Of a DNA stretch of 43,094 bases, positions 1 to 6,748 are shown piece after piece. How positions within the stretch are numbered: the stretch's first letter is position 1; each line of letters opens with the position of its first letter. Where the stretch lies: the NCBI RefSeq assembly GCF_900167015.1, contig NZ_FUXX01000022.1, positions 1 to 43,094 on the forward strand, given 5' to 3'. A program made the translations under genes and the position numbers. The notes under the pieces were generated by a model, which saw nothing but the letters and a program-made list of their open reading frames with translations, searched no databases and was not told the DNA's origin. This DNA is from Succinivibrio dextrinosolvens DSM 3072 (GTDB taxonomy: Bacteria; Pseudomonadota; Gammaproteobacteria; Enterobacterales; Succinivibrionaceae).

Positions 1-239
1 GGGATACCCAGCGGGCGCTGTTTGCCATCTGCTTTAGGGGTGTATACCCTTCTGATGGGGCTGAATCGATATGATTCACTCATGATTTCGTTAGTAAGCT
101 GATTTGGGTGCGCATATATCCAAGGGATAATTTCATCTACGGTCATCCCGTCTATCCCTGGTGCTCCCTTATTTCTGATAACCTGATTTAATGCTTGTTT
201 CAGGTTCTCTTTGGAGAAGATGCTTTCTAGCGTAATCAT
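1..239 (-). CDS. ltrA: Group II intron reverse transcriptase/maturase, N-terminal 79 codons (partial)
   Basis: The intron-encoded protein needed for splicing and retromobility; the reading frame runs off the window start. The visible part contains the RT-0 region (NKGAPGIDGMTVDE) and the start of RT-1 (PIRRVYTPKADGKQRPLGIP), both typical of group II intron reverse transcriptases. The ATG at 239 is the first start after an in-frame stop. An AAAGGA stretch lies about 16 nt upstream, so the ribosome site is weak. The YADD catalytic motif, the X/thumb domain and any endonuclease domain cannot be judged; class C proteins normally lack the endonuclease. Confidence 0.9.
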   Translation of the reverse strand, partial: MITLESIFSKENLKQALNQVIRNKGAPGIDGMTVDEIIPWIYAHPNQLTNEIMSESYRFSPIRRVYTPKADGKQRPLGI

Positions 240-757
240 TCTGTTGTAGTTATTCCTTTCTCATAGTTAGTATGCTTAGCTCCTTTAGATAATACTTTCG
301 GTACGCCTATCCTTTTATCTAATAGGTTTCCTTTGTTTTCTGCTATTCTATATGCATACTCCCAACTAAATAGGTCTACAACCAATAGGTTCGGTCCTTC
401 ATCGTTCTTCTCGTTCGATTACTATGACCTCTGCTGACTACTGACAATTCGCTGTTGCTAAGGTCGAAACCTCTTGTCAGTTCTCCTCGGGTAAACGAGA
501 TAATCCTCTCTATCCATGAAACCTCTGCATTTACATTATGTGCTACGGTTCAGTATCAGGCTTCATCTTCTTTTGCAGACTTACCTTGATTCACATACTG
601 CCTCATATGCAGTTTCTGTTCGTAGGTTCAGATAGATGCTAGCAACTTCCTTCAGCCCACATCTCACGATGAAAACCTTGTTGTTCGCTTTAGTCTTGCC
701 CTGAACTGGCTGACTTGGGGACTTAAACCCGTTGGATTACTCGTATGCCGAGCGCAC
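1..757 (-). mobile_element. Group IIC intron, 5' part (RNA domains I-III/IV plus start of maturase), cut by window start
   Basis: Read on the minus strand, the element begins at 757 with GTGCGCTCGGC, a group II 5' splice-site motif. It is followed by blocks I recognise from class C introns of the Oceanobacillus iheyensis type: a GGGTTTAAGTCCC block, a CTGAAGGAAG block, a CATATGAGGC block, a CCCGAGGAGA block and a GTCAGCAGAGGTCATAGTA block just before the maturase. The base immediately 5' of the intron ends a U-tract behind a perfect hairpin, which is the known insertion preference of class C introns. The 500 bp between 240 and 757 hold no other gene; they are structured intron RNA. Domains V-VI and the 3' splice site lie outside the window. 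Confidence 0.88.
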
Positions 758-784
758 AAAAAAGCCGTAGCAAAAAACTACGGC
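758..784 (-). terminator. Terminator of the small-protein operon and insertion site of the IIC intron
   Basis: Perfect 7-bp stem GCCGTAG/CTACGGC (764-770 and 778-784), followed on the minus strand by six T (763-758). The group IIC intron begins at the very next base, 757. The hairpin sits 10 nt after the stop of the 94-aa gene at 795. Confidence 0.88.
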
Positions 785-794
785 CTCGAATGCG

Positions 795-1079
795 TTATGC
801 CTTGAAAACAGGGATACCTAGTTTAATATTAAACAGATATTTTAGCCTTGCACATTTTGGACATAAAGGAACAATGCACTCCCCCAACCTTTTCATGTGT
901 ATATTTGCAACATGAGCCTCTACGGTTGCATTGTTAAAACACCCCTGAGTACTGCAGGTGTATGGAGTTTTATACTCTCGGTTAAACCAATACGGAAGCC
1001 ATTTAGATACGTTATATCGTTCAAAAATTTTACCAACGATATACCAATCATAAGCTGTACAATGAGTTACAGGTTGCAT
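795..1079 (-). CDS. Small protein with HNH-like (treble-clef) zinc-binding fold
   Basis: A 94-aa protein of unknown role. It has two paired cysteine sites, C42-x4-C47 and C73-x2-C76, with H56 in an EAHVANIH stretch and a hydrophobic IVPLCPKC segment. This layout resembles small HNH-like proteins with a C..C / AHV / PLC..C pattern; zinc binding is an inference. A strong ribosome site (AAAGGAGG, 7 nt before ATG) supports the start. Its ATG overlaps the upstream stop by one base (TAATG), so it is translated with the 63-aa gene before it. It is the last gene before a terminator. The N-terminal 40 residues are aromatic-rich and unrecognised. No HNN/HNH catalytic triad is clear, so nuclease activity should not be assumed. 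Confidence 0.7.
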   Translation of the reverse strand: MQPVTHCTAYDWYIVGKIFERYNVSKWLPYWFNREYKTPYTCSTQGCFNNATVEAHVANIHMKRLGECIVPLCPKCARLKYLFNIKLGIPVFKA

Positions 1080-1270
1080 TATCGTCCTCCTTTACGTCTA
1101 TGGTCTCTTTCTTTAGCAACTCCTTTGAAAGGAGTCCCATCCTGTTTCACATCAAGAAATTGACCTGAGTCAACGTCTCTTTTTACATAGGTATCATTCT
1201 TAGGATTGTAGGTTTGAGTACGCTCCTTTACTGAGCCCCTTCTATAGTTATTATTGGTATTAGTAGCCAT
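1079..1270 (-). CDS. Small basic protein of unknown function (63 aa)
   Basis: A hydrophilic, strongly basic 63-residue protein, middle gene of a three-gene operon. The first 20 residues are rich in Asn and Arg. The core YVKRDVDSGQFLDVKQDGTP followed by FKGVAKE resembles a recurrent motif in small uncharacterised bacterial proteins (VKRD...G.F...K..G.PFKGV); the family assignment is from memory only. I chose the ATG at 1270, which has AAGGTAGGTG six nt upstream, over the GTG at 1279 that lies inside the ribosome site and the end of the preceding gene. It starts one base after the upstream stop codon and overlaps the next start by one base. A nucleic-acid or scaffold role is possible but unproven. 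Confidence 0.65.
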   Translation of the reverse strand: MATNTNNNYRRGSVKERTQTYNPKNDTYVKRDVDSGQFLDVKQDGTPFKGVAKERDHRRKGGR

Positions 1271-1271
1271 A

Positions 1272-1424
1272 TTATTCACCTACCTTACGTTTTGGAAATC
1301 TAAAGAATTTTGCATTCTTTGGGTAAATGATCTTGCCATTACGTCTTACAAAACGACAGAAAACAAAATCATCTTCGTTGGGAGTATTTTGAGAGATCTC
1401 GCAACTCTTTAGAGATCTGGACAT
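1272..1424 (-). CDS. Very small protein of unknown function (50 aa), first gene of operon
   Basis: A 50-codon frame beginning MSRSLKSCEI and ending FRFPKRKVGE, rich in Lys, Arg and Phe, with two Cys. It is accepted because a near-perfect ribosome site (TTTGGAGGG, 7 nt before ATG at 1424) precedes it and its stop is followed after one base by the start of the next small gene, as in a translationally coupled operon. The central segment FCRFVRRNGKIIYPKNAKFF suggests a small beta-strand protein. I do not recognise the family. It is the promoter-proximal member of the 1424-795 operon. Confidence 0.62.
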   Translation of the reverse strand: MSRSLKSCEISQNTPNEDDFVFCRFVRRNGKIIYPKNAKFFRFPKRKVGE

Positions 1425-1445
1425 AAAAAGTCCCTCCAAATTGCG

Positions 1446-1545
1446 AGCTCACATTTGAAAATCATTAAGAAGGAAACTATAATGTGAGTGTTCTACGTTC
1501 ACATTAGGAATTTTTCTTAATGTCGGTTCAGGTAGTGAGCTCTCA
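1446..1545. promoter_or_regulatory. Nested inverted repeats upstream of the small-protein operon
   Basis: An outer pair CATTAAGAA (1463-1471) / TTCTTAATG (1514-1522) encloses an inner pair AATGTGA (1481-1487) / TCACATT (1499-1505). Another CACATT lies at 1450-1455, and GAGCTC occurs at 1445-1450 and 1537-1542. A TATAGT on the minus strand near 1482-1477 could be a -10. The arrangement fits an operator or a leader-RNA structure controlling the 1424-795 genes; which one is inference. Confidence 0.4.
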
Positions 1546-1560
1546 AGCTAGACCTGACCT

Positions 1561-1603
1561 ATAAGGCTCTGGTGTTGCTAGTAACAACATCAGAGCACCT
1601 TAT
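1561..1603 (-). terminator. Long hairpin overlapping the immA stop codon
   Basis: Arms 1566-1577 and 1585-1596 pair over 12 bp with one G-T pair and a 7-nt loop. Outer arms ATAAGG (1561-1566) and CCTTAT (1598-1603) can extend it, with a small bulge. It covers the TGA of the ImmA gene (1592-1590). There is no U-tract, so it may stabilise the transcript end or act as a weak or Rho-aided terminator. Confidence 0.4.
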
Positions 1604-2129
1604 CCAGTTTAGATAGTCTTCTCTCTATGCATTCATTACTTGCTCCGTATTTCATTGATAATAATGGTATAGGAAGAGCTGCATTTGTTTTCAGATCCAA
1701 CGGATCTACCAACAACCATCCGGCAAATTCATTCGCTTGCCACTCGCTGTTGCAAAATGTTTTAATTTCCCCCTCGCTACCTCTATTCAAAGATATTTCA
1801 GAGAAATGATTAAGCATAATATGACCGAATTCATGAGCAATGGTAAAACGAGCTCTATGCTGACCATCACATAAATTATTGAAAGTCGTCTCTGAAATCA
1901 GAATCGTTCCATCCTGAGAAGAGCAAGCCTCAATATTAGATGGAAGCAAATCATCCTCCAATACATTATAAAGGGCATGTTTTTCCAATACTCTGTACAT
2001 GTCAATACGACCGTTCTTATCTACAAATTCATTATTCTGTAAACGAAACAGCCCCGCTAAAGAAGCAATTTTTGCTATGCTTCTAGGATAAACGCGAACT
2101 CCTTTGTCTGCGTAAAAAATGTCTGACAC
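1590..2129 (-). CDS. ImmA/IrrE-family metallopeptidase
   Basis: A 179-aa cytoplasmic zinc peptidase. The HExxH motif is in IAHEFGHIMLNH (H99, E100, H103), and a downstream block SEWQANEFAGWLL (about 128-140) matches the conserved helix after the active site in this family. Relatives (Bacillus ImmA, Deinococcus IrrE) cleave a partner repressor after a signal. It is coupled to the XRE gene upstream: GTG start, with TAGTG one-base overlap. The expected partner is that XRE protein. The gene closes at a long hairpin. Together they form a two-gene regulatory or toxin-antitoxin-like switch in the accessory block; the inducing signal and targets are unknown. Confidence 0.85.
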   Translation of the reverse strand: MSDIFYADKGVRVYPRSIAKIASLAGLFRLQNNEFVDKNGRIDMYRVLEKHALYNVLEDDLLPSNIEACSSQDGTILISETTFNNLCDGQHRARFTIAHEFGHIMLNHFSEISLNRGSEGEIKTFCNSEWQANEFAGWLLVDPLDLKTNAALPIPLLSMKYGASNECIERRLSKLDKVL

Positions 2130-2482
2130 TATAATTCCCCATTCAGTATCTTTATTATCATTTTTTTTCTTTCATCATCAAGAGATGAAAGATTTCTGTT
2201 CAATGAACCAACAAGGGTTTTATCCAAATTGTCATTGGGAGTCAAAGTAAATTGCCTTTTAGACTGATCAATTGCTTCTTTAAATTCAGTAGCAACATTG
2301 CCTGTCAGCTTATAGGCACTTAAAAGCTTTTCTTCAAAACCTTCAGGTATTGACCTTGTTCCACATTCAATACCAGACAAGTACGGAGAACTTATTCCCA
2401 AGACTTCCGCCATATCCTTTAGAGTAATGGAATGATCTAACCTAAATTTTCGAATAAAAACTCCAAAACTTGTTAGTCTCAT
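2129..2482 (-). CDS. XRE-family helix-turn-helix regulator
   Basis: A 117-aa DNA-binding protein starting MRLTSFGVFIRKFR. The HTH spans roughly residues 8-60 (LKDMAEVLGISSPYLSGIE), followed by a helical C-terminal part ending in an ISIKILNGEL-like tail. I use ATG 2482, because GAGG sits 8 nt upstream; the GTG at 2488 would be only 2 nt from it. It is transcribed with the ImmA peptidase and is expected to repress its own promoter through the palindromes at 2506-2529 and 2556-2571. ImmA partners are typically cleaved or inactivated by the peptidase. The genes it controls beyond its own operon are unknown; the small-protein operon next door is a candidate. Confidence 0.85.
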   Translation of the reverse strand: MRLTSFGVFIRKFRLDHSITLKDMAEVLGISSPYLSGIECGTRSIPEGFEEKLLSAYKLTGNVATEFKEAIDQSKRQFTLTPNDNLDKTLVGSLNRNLSSLDDERKKMIIKILNGEL

Positions 2483-2505
2483 AGACACGACCTCTTTGGT
2501 TAGTT

Positions 2506-2571
2506 TTTACTATCTATAATTATAGTAAATTTTTCTATATAATCAATGTTAATTATTTACAATTTTGTAAA
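2506..2571 (-). promoter_or_regulatory. Promoter and operators of xre-immA
   Basis: On the minus strand there is a -35 TTGATT (2546-2541), a 16-nt spacer and a -10 TATAAT (2524-2519). An inverted repeat TTTACTAT/ATAGTAAA (2506-2513 / 2522-2529) covers the -10, and a second palindrome TTTACAA-TT-TTGTAAA (2556-2571) lies just upstream. Both share a TTTAC half-site, consistent with autorepression by the XRE protein. Confidence 0.6.
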
Positions 2572-2580
2572 TCTTTTTAT

Positions 2581-2605
2581 AAAACTAAACCCACATCAAA
2601 GTGGG
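2581..2605 (-). terminator. Terminator facing tRNA-Leu transcription
   Basis: Stem CCCAC/GTGGG (2590-2594 / 2601-2605), followed on the minus strand by TTTAGTTTT. It lies about 210 nt downstream of the tRNA 3' end and upstream of the xre promoter. The 2606-2813 stretch between them holds no gene; it carries repeated AAGTGATC and AAGTGAAACA blocks. Confidence 0.6.
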
Positions 2606-2679
2606 CTCGTAAAAAAAGGGTGCAATTTAGGGAGCAAAGTCAAAAAATGGGTAATTTTGGTGTGCAAAAAGAGTTACAC

Positions 2680-2805
2680 AAAGTGATCAAAAGTGAAACA
2701 GAATGACAAGTGCCCAAAATTCAAAAACCGCATGATTCTTGGGTTTATTATAGGTCAAAAAGATAGGTTATGAAAGGAAATTAACAGAAGTGAAACAAAG
2801 TGATC
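2680..2805. repeat. Short direct repeats next to the tRNA-Leu 3' end
   Basis: AAAGTGATC occurs at 2680-2688 and 2797-2805, and AAGTGAAACA at 2691-2700 and 2788-2797, in swapped order. They lie in the gene-free stretch directly after the 3' end of tRNA-Leu, where integrase arm sites are often found. No integrase is in the window, so function is open. Confidence 0.4.
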
Positions 2806-2813
2806 GAGACTTT

Positions 2814-2898
2814 TGGTGCCCAGGACGAGACTTGAACTCGTACTCCCGGAAGAACTACCCCCTCAAAGTAGCGTGTCTACCAATTTCACCACCTGGGC
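2814..2898 (-). tRNA. tRNA-Leu (anticodon GAG)
   Basis: An 85-nt class II tRNA with the 3' CCA encoded. Acceptor stem GCCCAGG/CCTGGGC, D-arm TGGTGAAATTGGTAGACA, anticodon stem-loop CTACTTTGAGGGGGTAG giving GAG, a variable arm, and T-arm with GTTCAAGTC. It closely matches enterobacterial tRNA-Leu(GAG). Its 3' end points at the accessory block at 1-2.6 kb. Confidence 0.95.
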
Positions 2899-2910
2899 AC
2901 AACAGGTAAT

Positions 2911-2938
2911 ATAATACCAAATTTTAACTTTTTGTAAA
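2911..2938 (-). promoter_or_regulatory. Promoter of tRNA-Leu
   Basis: Minus-strand -35 TTTACA (2938-2933), a 16-nt spacer and -10 TATTAT (2916-2911), placed 13 nt before the mature tRNA 5' end. Confidence 0.5.
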
Positions 2939-2970
2939 GATATTATGCGTTAAAACTCAGTATGTTAACT

Positions 2971-5235
2971 CTAGTATCTGTATTTCTTTTCATTGTCCTT
3001 TAATAGAAGATCTGTCTTACCGGTCAGAAGCTTCTTATAAATCACATCGTACAGTAGAACATTCTGAACATAAAGTCTGGTTTCCTTAAATGGAATGTTC
3101 TCTATAAACATTGGAGTATCGCGCTTCTTTCCATCGGCAGACTTCCATCTTGGGATTCTGTTTGGTCCTGCATTGTAAGCAGCTGCAGCAAGAATTCTGT
3201 TATTATCGAATCTCTCTAACATATCCTTCAGATAAGCAGAACCGAGACGAATATTGTTTTCAGGAATTACCAGATCTCTAGGTCCGTTATAATCCCAATT
3301 ATTCTTTTTAGAAACCACTCTTGCTGTTTCTGGCATCAGCTGCATTAAACCAACTGCACCTACAGGTGATTTAATATTTGGATTCATCATACTCTCCTGA
3401 CGGGAAATTCCATACAGGAAAGAAATTGGAACATTGGTAGATGAAGAGTACTTCTTATAAAGATTCAGGAAAGCCTTAGGGAATCTGTAATCAAGAGCAT
3501 CCCATCTCTTTCCTGCTATAACAGACATGATTGCATAATTAACGTTTCCTGAAGATAAAGCCCAGTCAGCCATAACCATAGCTTCATCATTGGTTCCGTA
3601 TTTTGCAACCTCATTCCACTCAATGCTTGCATTTGCGCTGTCTAATGCCTTAAATTCAAAGAATCTTATTGCAGCCTTGTTATAAAGAACAGTATCAGGC
3701 CATTTTGCAGTAGTTGAAAGACGTTCGTGATTAAACGGTGGCTGCTGACCTAATTCCTGAGCAGCAAGGAAGCCAAAGAAGCTACGATCTTTTGCAACTT
3801 CCTTCATTAAGTGAATACTCTGATCTTTCTGTCCTATCTCGTAAGCAGCTCTGGCCTTCCAGTATTTCCAGTTGATTTCCTTTTTATCATTTGGATTCAG
3901 ATGATTGTAAAGATCATAAACGACCTGCCACTGAGCAAACCAGATTGCCTTGCGCATTCGCATGATCTTGATTTCATCAGACCATTCAATTGCAGGCAGA
4001 TGCTTATCAACCCAGGTAACTTCCTCTAAGGTAGCATTTCTTCCCAGGAAGCCTCTTGAAATAATCTGAATAATATCCAGTCGCTCTGTAGGAGTAACGC
4101 TAAACTTCTTGCAGAAGTATTCAAAATGAGGATTTGCCTCTTCAGGATTCAGGTTAGCAAAACGTTTGAATGCCAATACAGCTACGCGATGAACATCACC
4201 TGTTGATGGCTGATATTCATCAGTCAGGATCTTGGATGGGGTCTCGTATAAATCCATTGCAAGATCGATGCGTCTTTTGAATTTAGAATCAGGAGAAAAT
4301 TCTGCCGCAAGATTTCTTGTTGAATCAGCATATCTTCTCTGGATATATAGTCGCTCAAACTTATCCATACGGTTTGTATCATTCAGATTTCCGTTCTGCC
4401 CCCAAACATAGATCAAACCAGAACATCCTGATGGATATGGTTTAAGCTGCATATAAACCTTATTGGCAAAAATCTGTGCAGACATATCCGCAAGGCCCTG
4501 ATGCCATCTAGCTTCATAGTATCTGCACTGCAGAGCCTGCTGTGAAGCGGTCAGTTCCTGATTGTCATTGTAAGGTTTCTTCTTGCCGATAAGATCTGAT
4601 ACCTGCCTGTACTTTCCATGTCTTGCCATGAAATCAATATACTTGTTTTTAAGGATGGCACTTAACTCTCTATGATCGTTGCTGTTTATAAATTCCACAA
4701 CCTTAGGATATTTTGAAACATCCATGTTGTTGGTCAGATACCAGTAATCAACCCATAAAGCTAAAGGATAGTCCTCAAGATGATTTCTCTTGATACGCAT
4801 TGCCTCATCAGTATCGCCTTTTTTAGCTGCTGTCTCAGCGTCCTTGAAATACTTTCTCTGATTTATAAGCTTTGGTGTAGTTGGAATTAAAGGGTTCTCT
4901 GTTGTTAAATCTCCAGCGATATAGCTCTGTCTGATATTTTCCTTTGCAATTGGAGTCTTATAGTAGTTCTTGTTACTTTTAGGAGCTTTCTTGGCTGTTG
5001 ATGAAGAATTAGTTTTTTTTGCTTTGACGGTTTTTGTGCTTTTTGATTTCTTAGAGCTCTTGGTTGTCTTTGATTTATTGTTTTTTTTAGCAGAATTAGT
5101 CTTCTTTACTTTCTTTTGTGTCTGTACAGTCTGTTTTCCTTTATCCTGGGCAGCATATGAGCAATTAAAATTTACTGATAGGAAACAGACTGCGGTTCCT
5201 AGCAGCAGAGACTTTACGATGTTTGATAATTTCAT
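2971..5235 (-). CDS. slt: Soluble lytic murein transglycosylase (Slt70 family)
   Basis: A periplasmic enzyme that cleaves peptidoglycan glycan strands with formation of 1,6-anhydro ends. The 754-aa protein has a signal peptide (about 1-28, ending CSYAA), a very Lys/Ser/Thr-rich segment (about 30-95), a long alpha-superhelical U-shaped domain, and a C-terminal goose-lysozyme-like catalytic domain (from about 600). The catalytic Glu is E614 in SRQES, followed by VGAVGLMQLMPETA and the AAAAYNAGPNRIPRW motif. E. coli Slt70 is about 645 aa; the excess is mainly the basic linker, which is unusual. No clear Shine-Dalgarno precedes the ATG, which directly follows the U-tract of a long hairpin. It is transcribed alone. 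Confidence 0.93.
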   Translation of the reverse strand: MKLSNIVKSLLLGTAVCFLSVNFNCSYAAQDKGKQTVQTQKKVKKTNSAKKNNKSKTTKSSKKSKSTKTVKAKKTNSSSTAKKAPKSNKNYYKTPIAKENIRQSYIAGDLTTENPLIPTTPKLINQRKYFKDAETAAKKGDTDEAMRIKRNHLEDYPLALWVDYWYLTNNMDVSKYPKVVEFINSNDHRELSAILKNKYIDFMARHGKYRQVSDLIGKKKPYNDNQELTASQQALQCRYYEARWHQGLADMSAQIFANKVYMQLKPYPSGCSGLIYVWGQNGNLNDTNRMDKFERLYIQRRYADSTRNLAAEFSPDSKFKRRIDLAMDLYETPSKILTDEYQPSTGDVHRVAVLAFKRFANLNPEEANPHFEYFCKKFSVTPTERLDIIQIISRGFLGRNATLEEVTWVDKHLPAIEWSDEIKIMRMRKAIWFAQWQVVYDLYNHLNPNDKKEINWKYWKARAAYEIGQKDQSIHLMKEVAKDRSFFGFLAAQELGQQPPFNHERLSTTAKWPDTVLYNKAAIRFFEFKALDSANASIEWNEVAKYGTNDEAMVMADWALSSGNVNYAIMSVIAGKRWDALDYRFPKAFLNLYKKYSSSTNVPISFLYGISRQESMMNPNIKSPVGAVGLMQLMPETARVVSKKNNWDYNGPRDLVIPENNIRLGSAYLKDMLERFDNNRILAAAAYNAGPNRIPRWKSADGKKRDTPMFIENIPFKETRLYVQNVLLYDVIYKKLLTGKTDLLLKDNEKKYRY

Positions 5236-5298
5236 AAAAAAACCAGCTTAATCTTTGTAATAGTATCTGTCCCATTATACAAAGTAAAAGCTGGTTTT
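5236..5298 (-). terminator. Long-loop stem ending at the slt start codon; likely terminator of the NSS operon
   Basis: AAAACCAGCTT (5239-5249) pairs with AAGCTGGTTTT (5288-5298), and inside it CTTTGTA (5253-5259) pairs with TACAAAG (5278-5284). On the minus strand the structure is followed by a run of seven T and then directly by the slt ATG. The inner region contains TATAAT (5279-5274, minus strand), so the slt promoter may lie within the terminator. Confidence 0.55.
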
Positions 5299-5336
5299 AT
5301 AGAAAAAATTTTCTAAATTCGTTTAATAATCAACAA

Positions 5337-6722
5337 TTAGAAAAGACTTATATTAAATACCTTTAAGTATCCGATAAATAAGATCACAGCAATTACAGTT
5401 GTAAGAATGTATCTGTAGTAAACAAATAACTTCTCAGAAATTCTGTAACCGATACCTGTATTACACTCTTTAATATAGCGCTCCCATTTCATACCACGCT
5501 TTGAGGTAATGAACAGAACAAATACTAAAGAACCAATTGGTAATACGTTTGCTGAGATTAAGAAATCACAGAAATCTGTAATACAAGTTCCATTACCAAG
5601 GATTGAAACATTTGATAGAACATTAAAGCCTAATACAGGAAGAATAGCCAGGATCAGAATAACCAGAAAGTTAACTAAAACAGCCTTCTTTCTCTTTATG
5701 TTAAACATCTCAAGATTTGCAGCAATAATGTTCTCAAATACAGCAATCAGAGTTGATACAGCAGCAATCAGCATGAACAGGAAGAACAGAGTTCCCCACA
5801 TAGAGCCCAGATACATATTGGAAAATACTGTTGTCATTGAAACGAACAGCAGATTTGGACCTGCATCAGGATTGATACCATAGGTAAAGCATGCTGGGAA
5901 GATTACAAAGCCAGATAATAGAGCGATAGCAGTATCTAGACCAGCAATAAATACAGCCTCATTTAAAAGACGGTGACGGTTTGACATATAGCTACCGAAA
6001 ATTGCGATACCGCCCATACCTGTAGATAAGGTAAAGAATGCCTGCCCCATTGCGGCCCATATTGCCTCACCAAAATTATTCTCAAGCTTTGATAAATCAG
6101 GTTTCAGATAGAATGAAATACCATCAGCAAAACCTGACATAGTGCATGAACGAACTGCCATGAATACCAGAAGAATAATCAGCATCATCATTAAAGGCTT
6201 GGTATAACGTTCAACACCTTTAACAAGACCTAGAGCAACAATCATAAATGAAAAAGCTACAACCGCTGCCATACACATATACAGAGTAACAGGATCAGCC
6301 AGTAAGGAAATAAAGCCCTCAAGAGCGACATCCTTAGGTAGATTTGACTCAACTGTTCCAAATGCAAACTTCAGGAAGTAGTAAAGCATCCAGCCTGTAA
6401 TGATTCCGTAAAATGACATCAGGATATAGTTACCGGCAAGCTGCCACCATTTGTTGACATGCCACTTTGTGCCTGGTTCTTCTAATTTCTCGTAGCACTT
6501 TGCAATAGATGATCTTGAAGCTCTACCGATTGCAAGCTCAACAGTTAAAAGAGGAATACCCATTGCAATCAGGAAGAACAGATAAATAAGTACGAAGATA
6601 GCTCCGCCGTACTGACCTGTGATGTATGGAAAACGCCAGACATTACCAATACCCACAGCACATCCTGCTGCAATCAAGATAAAACCAAGTCTGGTTTTAA
6701 ACTGCTCTCTTTTTTCGTTCAT
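5337..6722 (-). CDS. Neurotransmitter:sodium symporter (NSS/SNF family), paralogue 1
   Basis: A 461-aa inner-membrane sodium-coupled transporter for an amino acid or related amine. The TM1 unwound segment GCAVGIGNVWRFPY, the GIPLLTVELAIGRASR motif after TM2 and the TM8 AAVSTLIAVFEN segment (sodium site) are all present; 11-12 hydrophobic helices are visible. TM7 reads GLDTAIALLSGFVIFPACF, with Asp where the LeuT Na1-site Asn lies, as in chloride-independent bacterial members such as MhsT and Tyt1 (from family knowledge). AGGA 7 nt before the ATG supports the start. It is the third gene of a three-paralogue operon, 26 nt after its neighbour. The substrate cannot be predicted. Confidence 0.92.
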   Translation of the reverse strand: MNEKREQFKTRLGFILIAAGCAVGIGNVWRFPYITGQYGGAIFVLIYLFFLIAMGIPLLTVELAIGRASRSSIAKCYEKLEEPGTKWHVNKWWQLAGNYILMSFYGIITGWMLYYFLKFAFGTVESNLPKDVALEGFISLLADPVTLYMCMAAVVAFSFMIVALGLVKGVERYTKPLMMMLIILLVFMAVRSCTMSGFADGISFYLKPDLSKLENNFGEAIWAAMGQAFFTLSTGMGGIAIFGSYMSNRHRLLNEAVFIAGLDTAIALLSGFVIFPACFTYGINPDAGPNLLFVSMTTVFSNMYLGSMWGTLFFLFMLIAAVSTLIAVFENIIAANLEMFNIKRKKAVLVNFLVILILAILPVLGFNVLSNVSILGNGTCITDFCDFLISANVLPIGSLVFVLFITSKRGMKWERYIKECNTGIGYRISEKLFVYYRYILTTVIAVILFIGYLKVFNISLF

Positions 6723-6748
6723 TTGAATATCCTAAATCGTGAATTATT

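Noticed and set aside
240-757. Possible small genes or a separate ncRNA in the 500-bp stretch upstream of ltrA
   Set aside because: The sequence matches conserved group IIC intron RNA blocks, so it is explained as intron domains.
897-1163. 88-codon plus-strand frame over the small-protein operon
   Set aside because: It overlaps two minus-strand genes that have strong ribosome sites, one-base overlaps and a terminator; the plus frame has none of these.
1270-1279. GTG at 1279 as start of the middle small gene
   Set aside because: It falls inside the ribosome site and the upstream gene end; the ATG at 1270 has the correct spacing.
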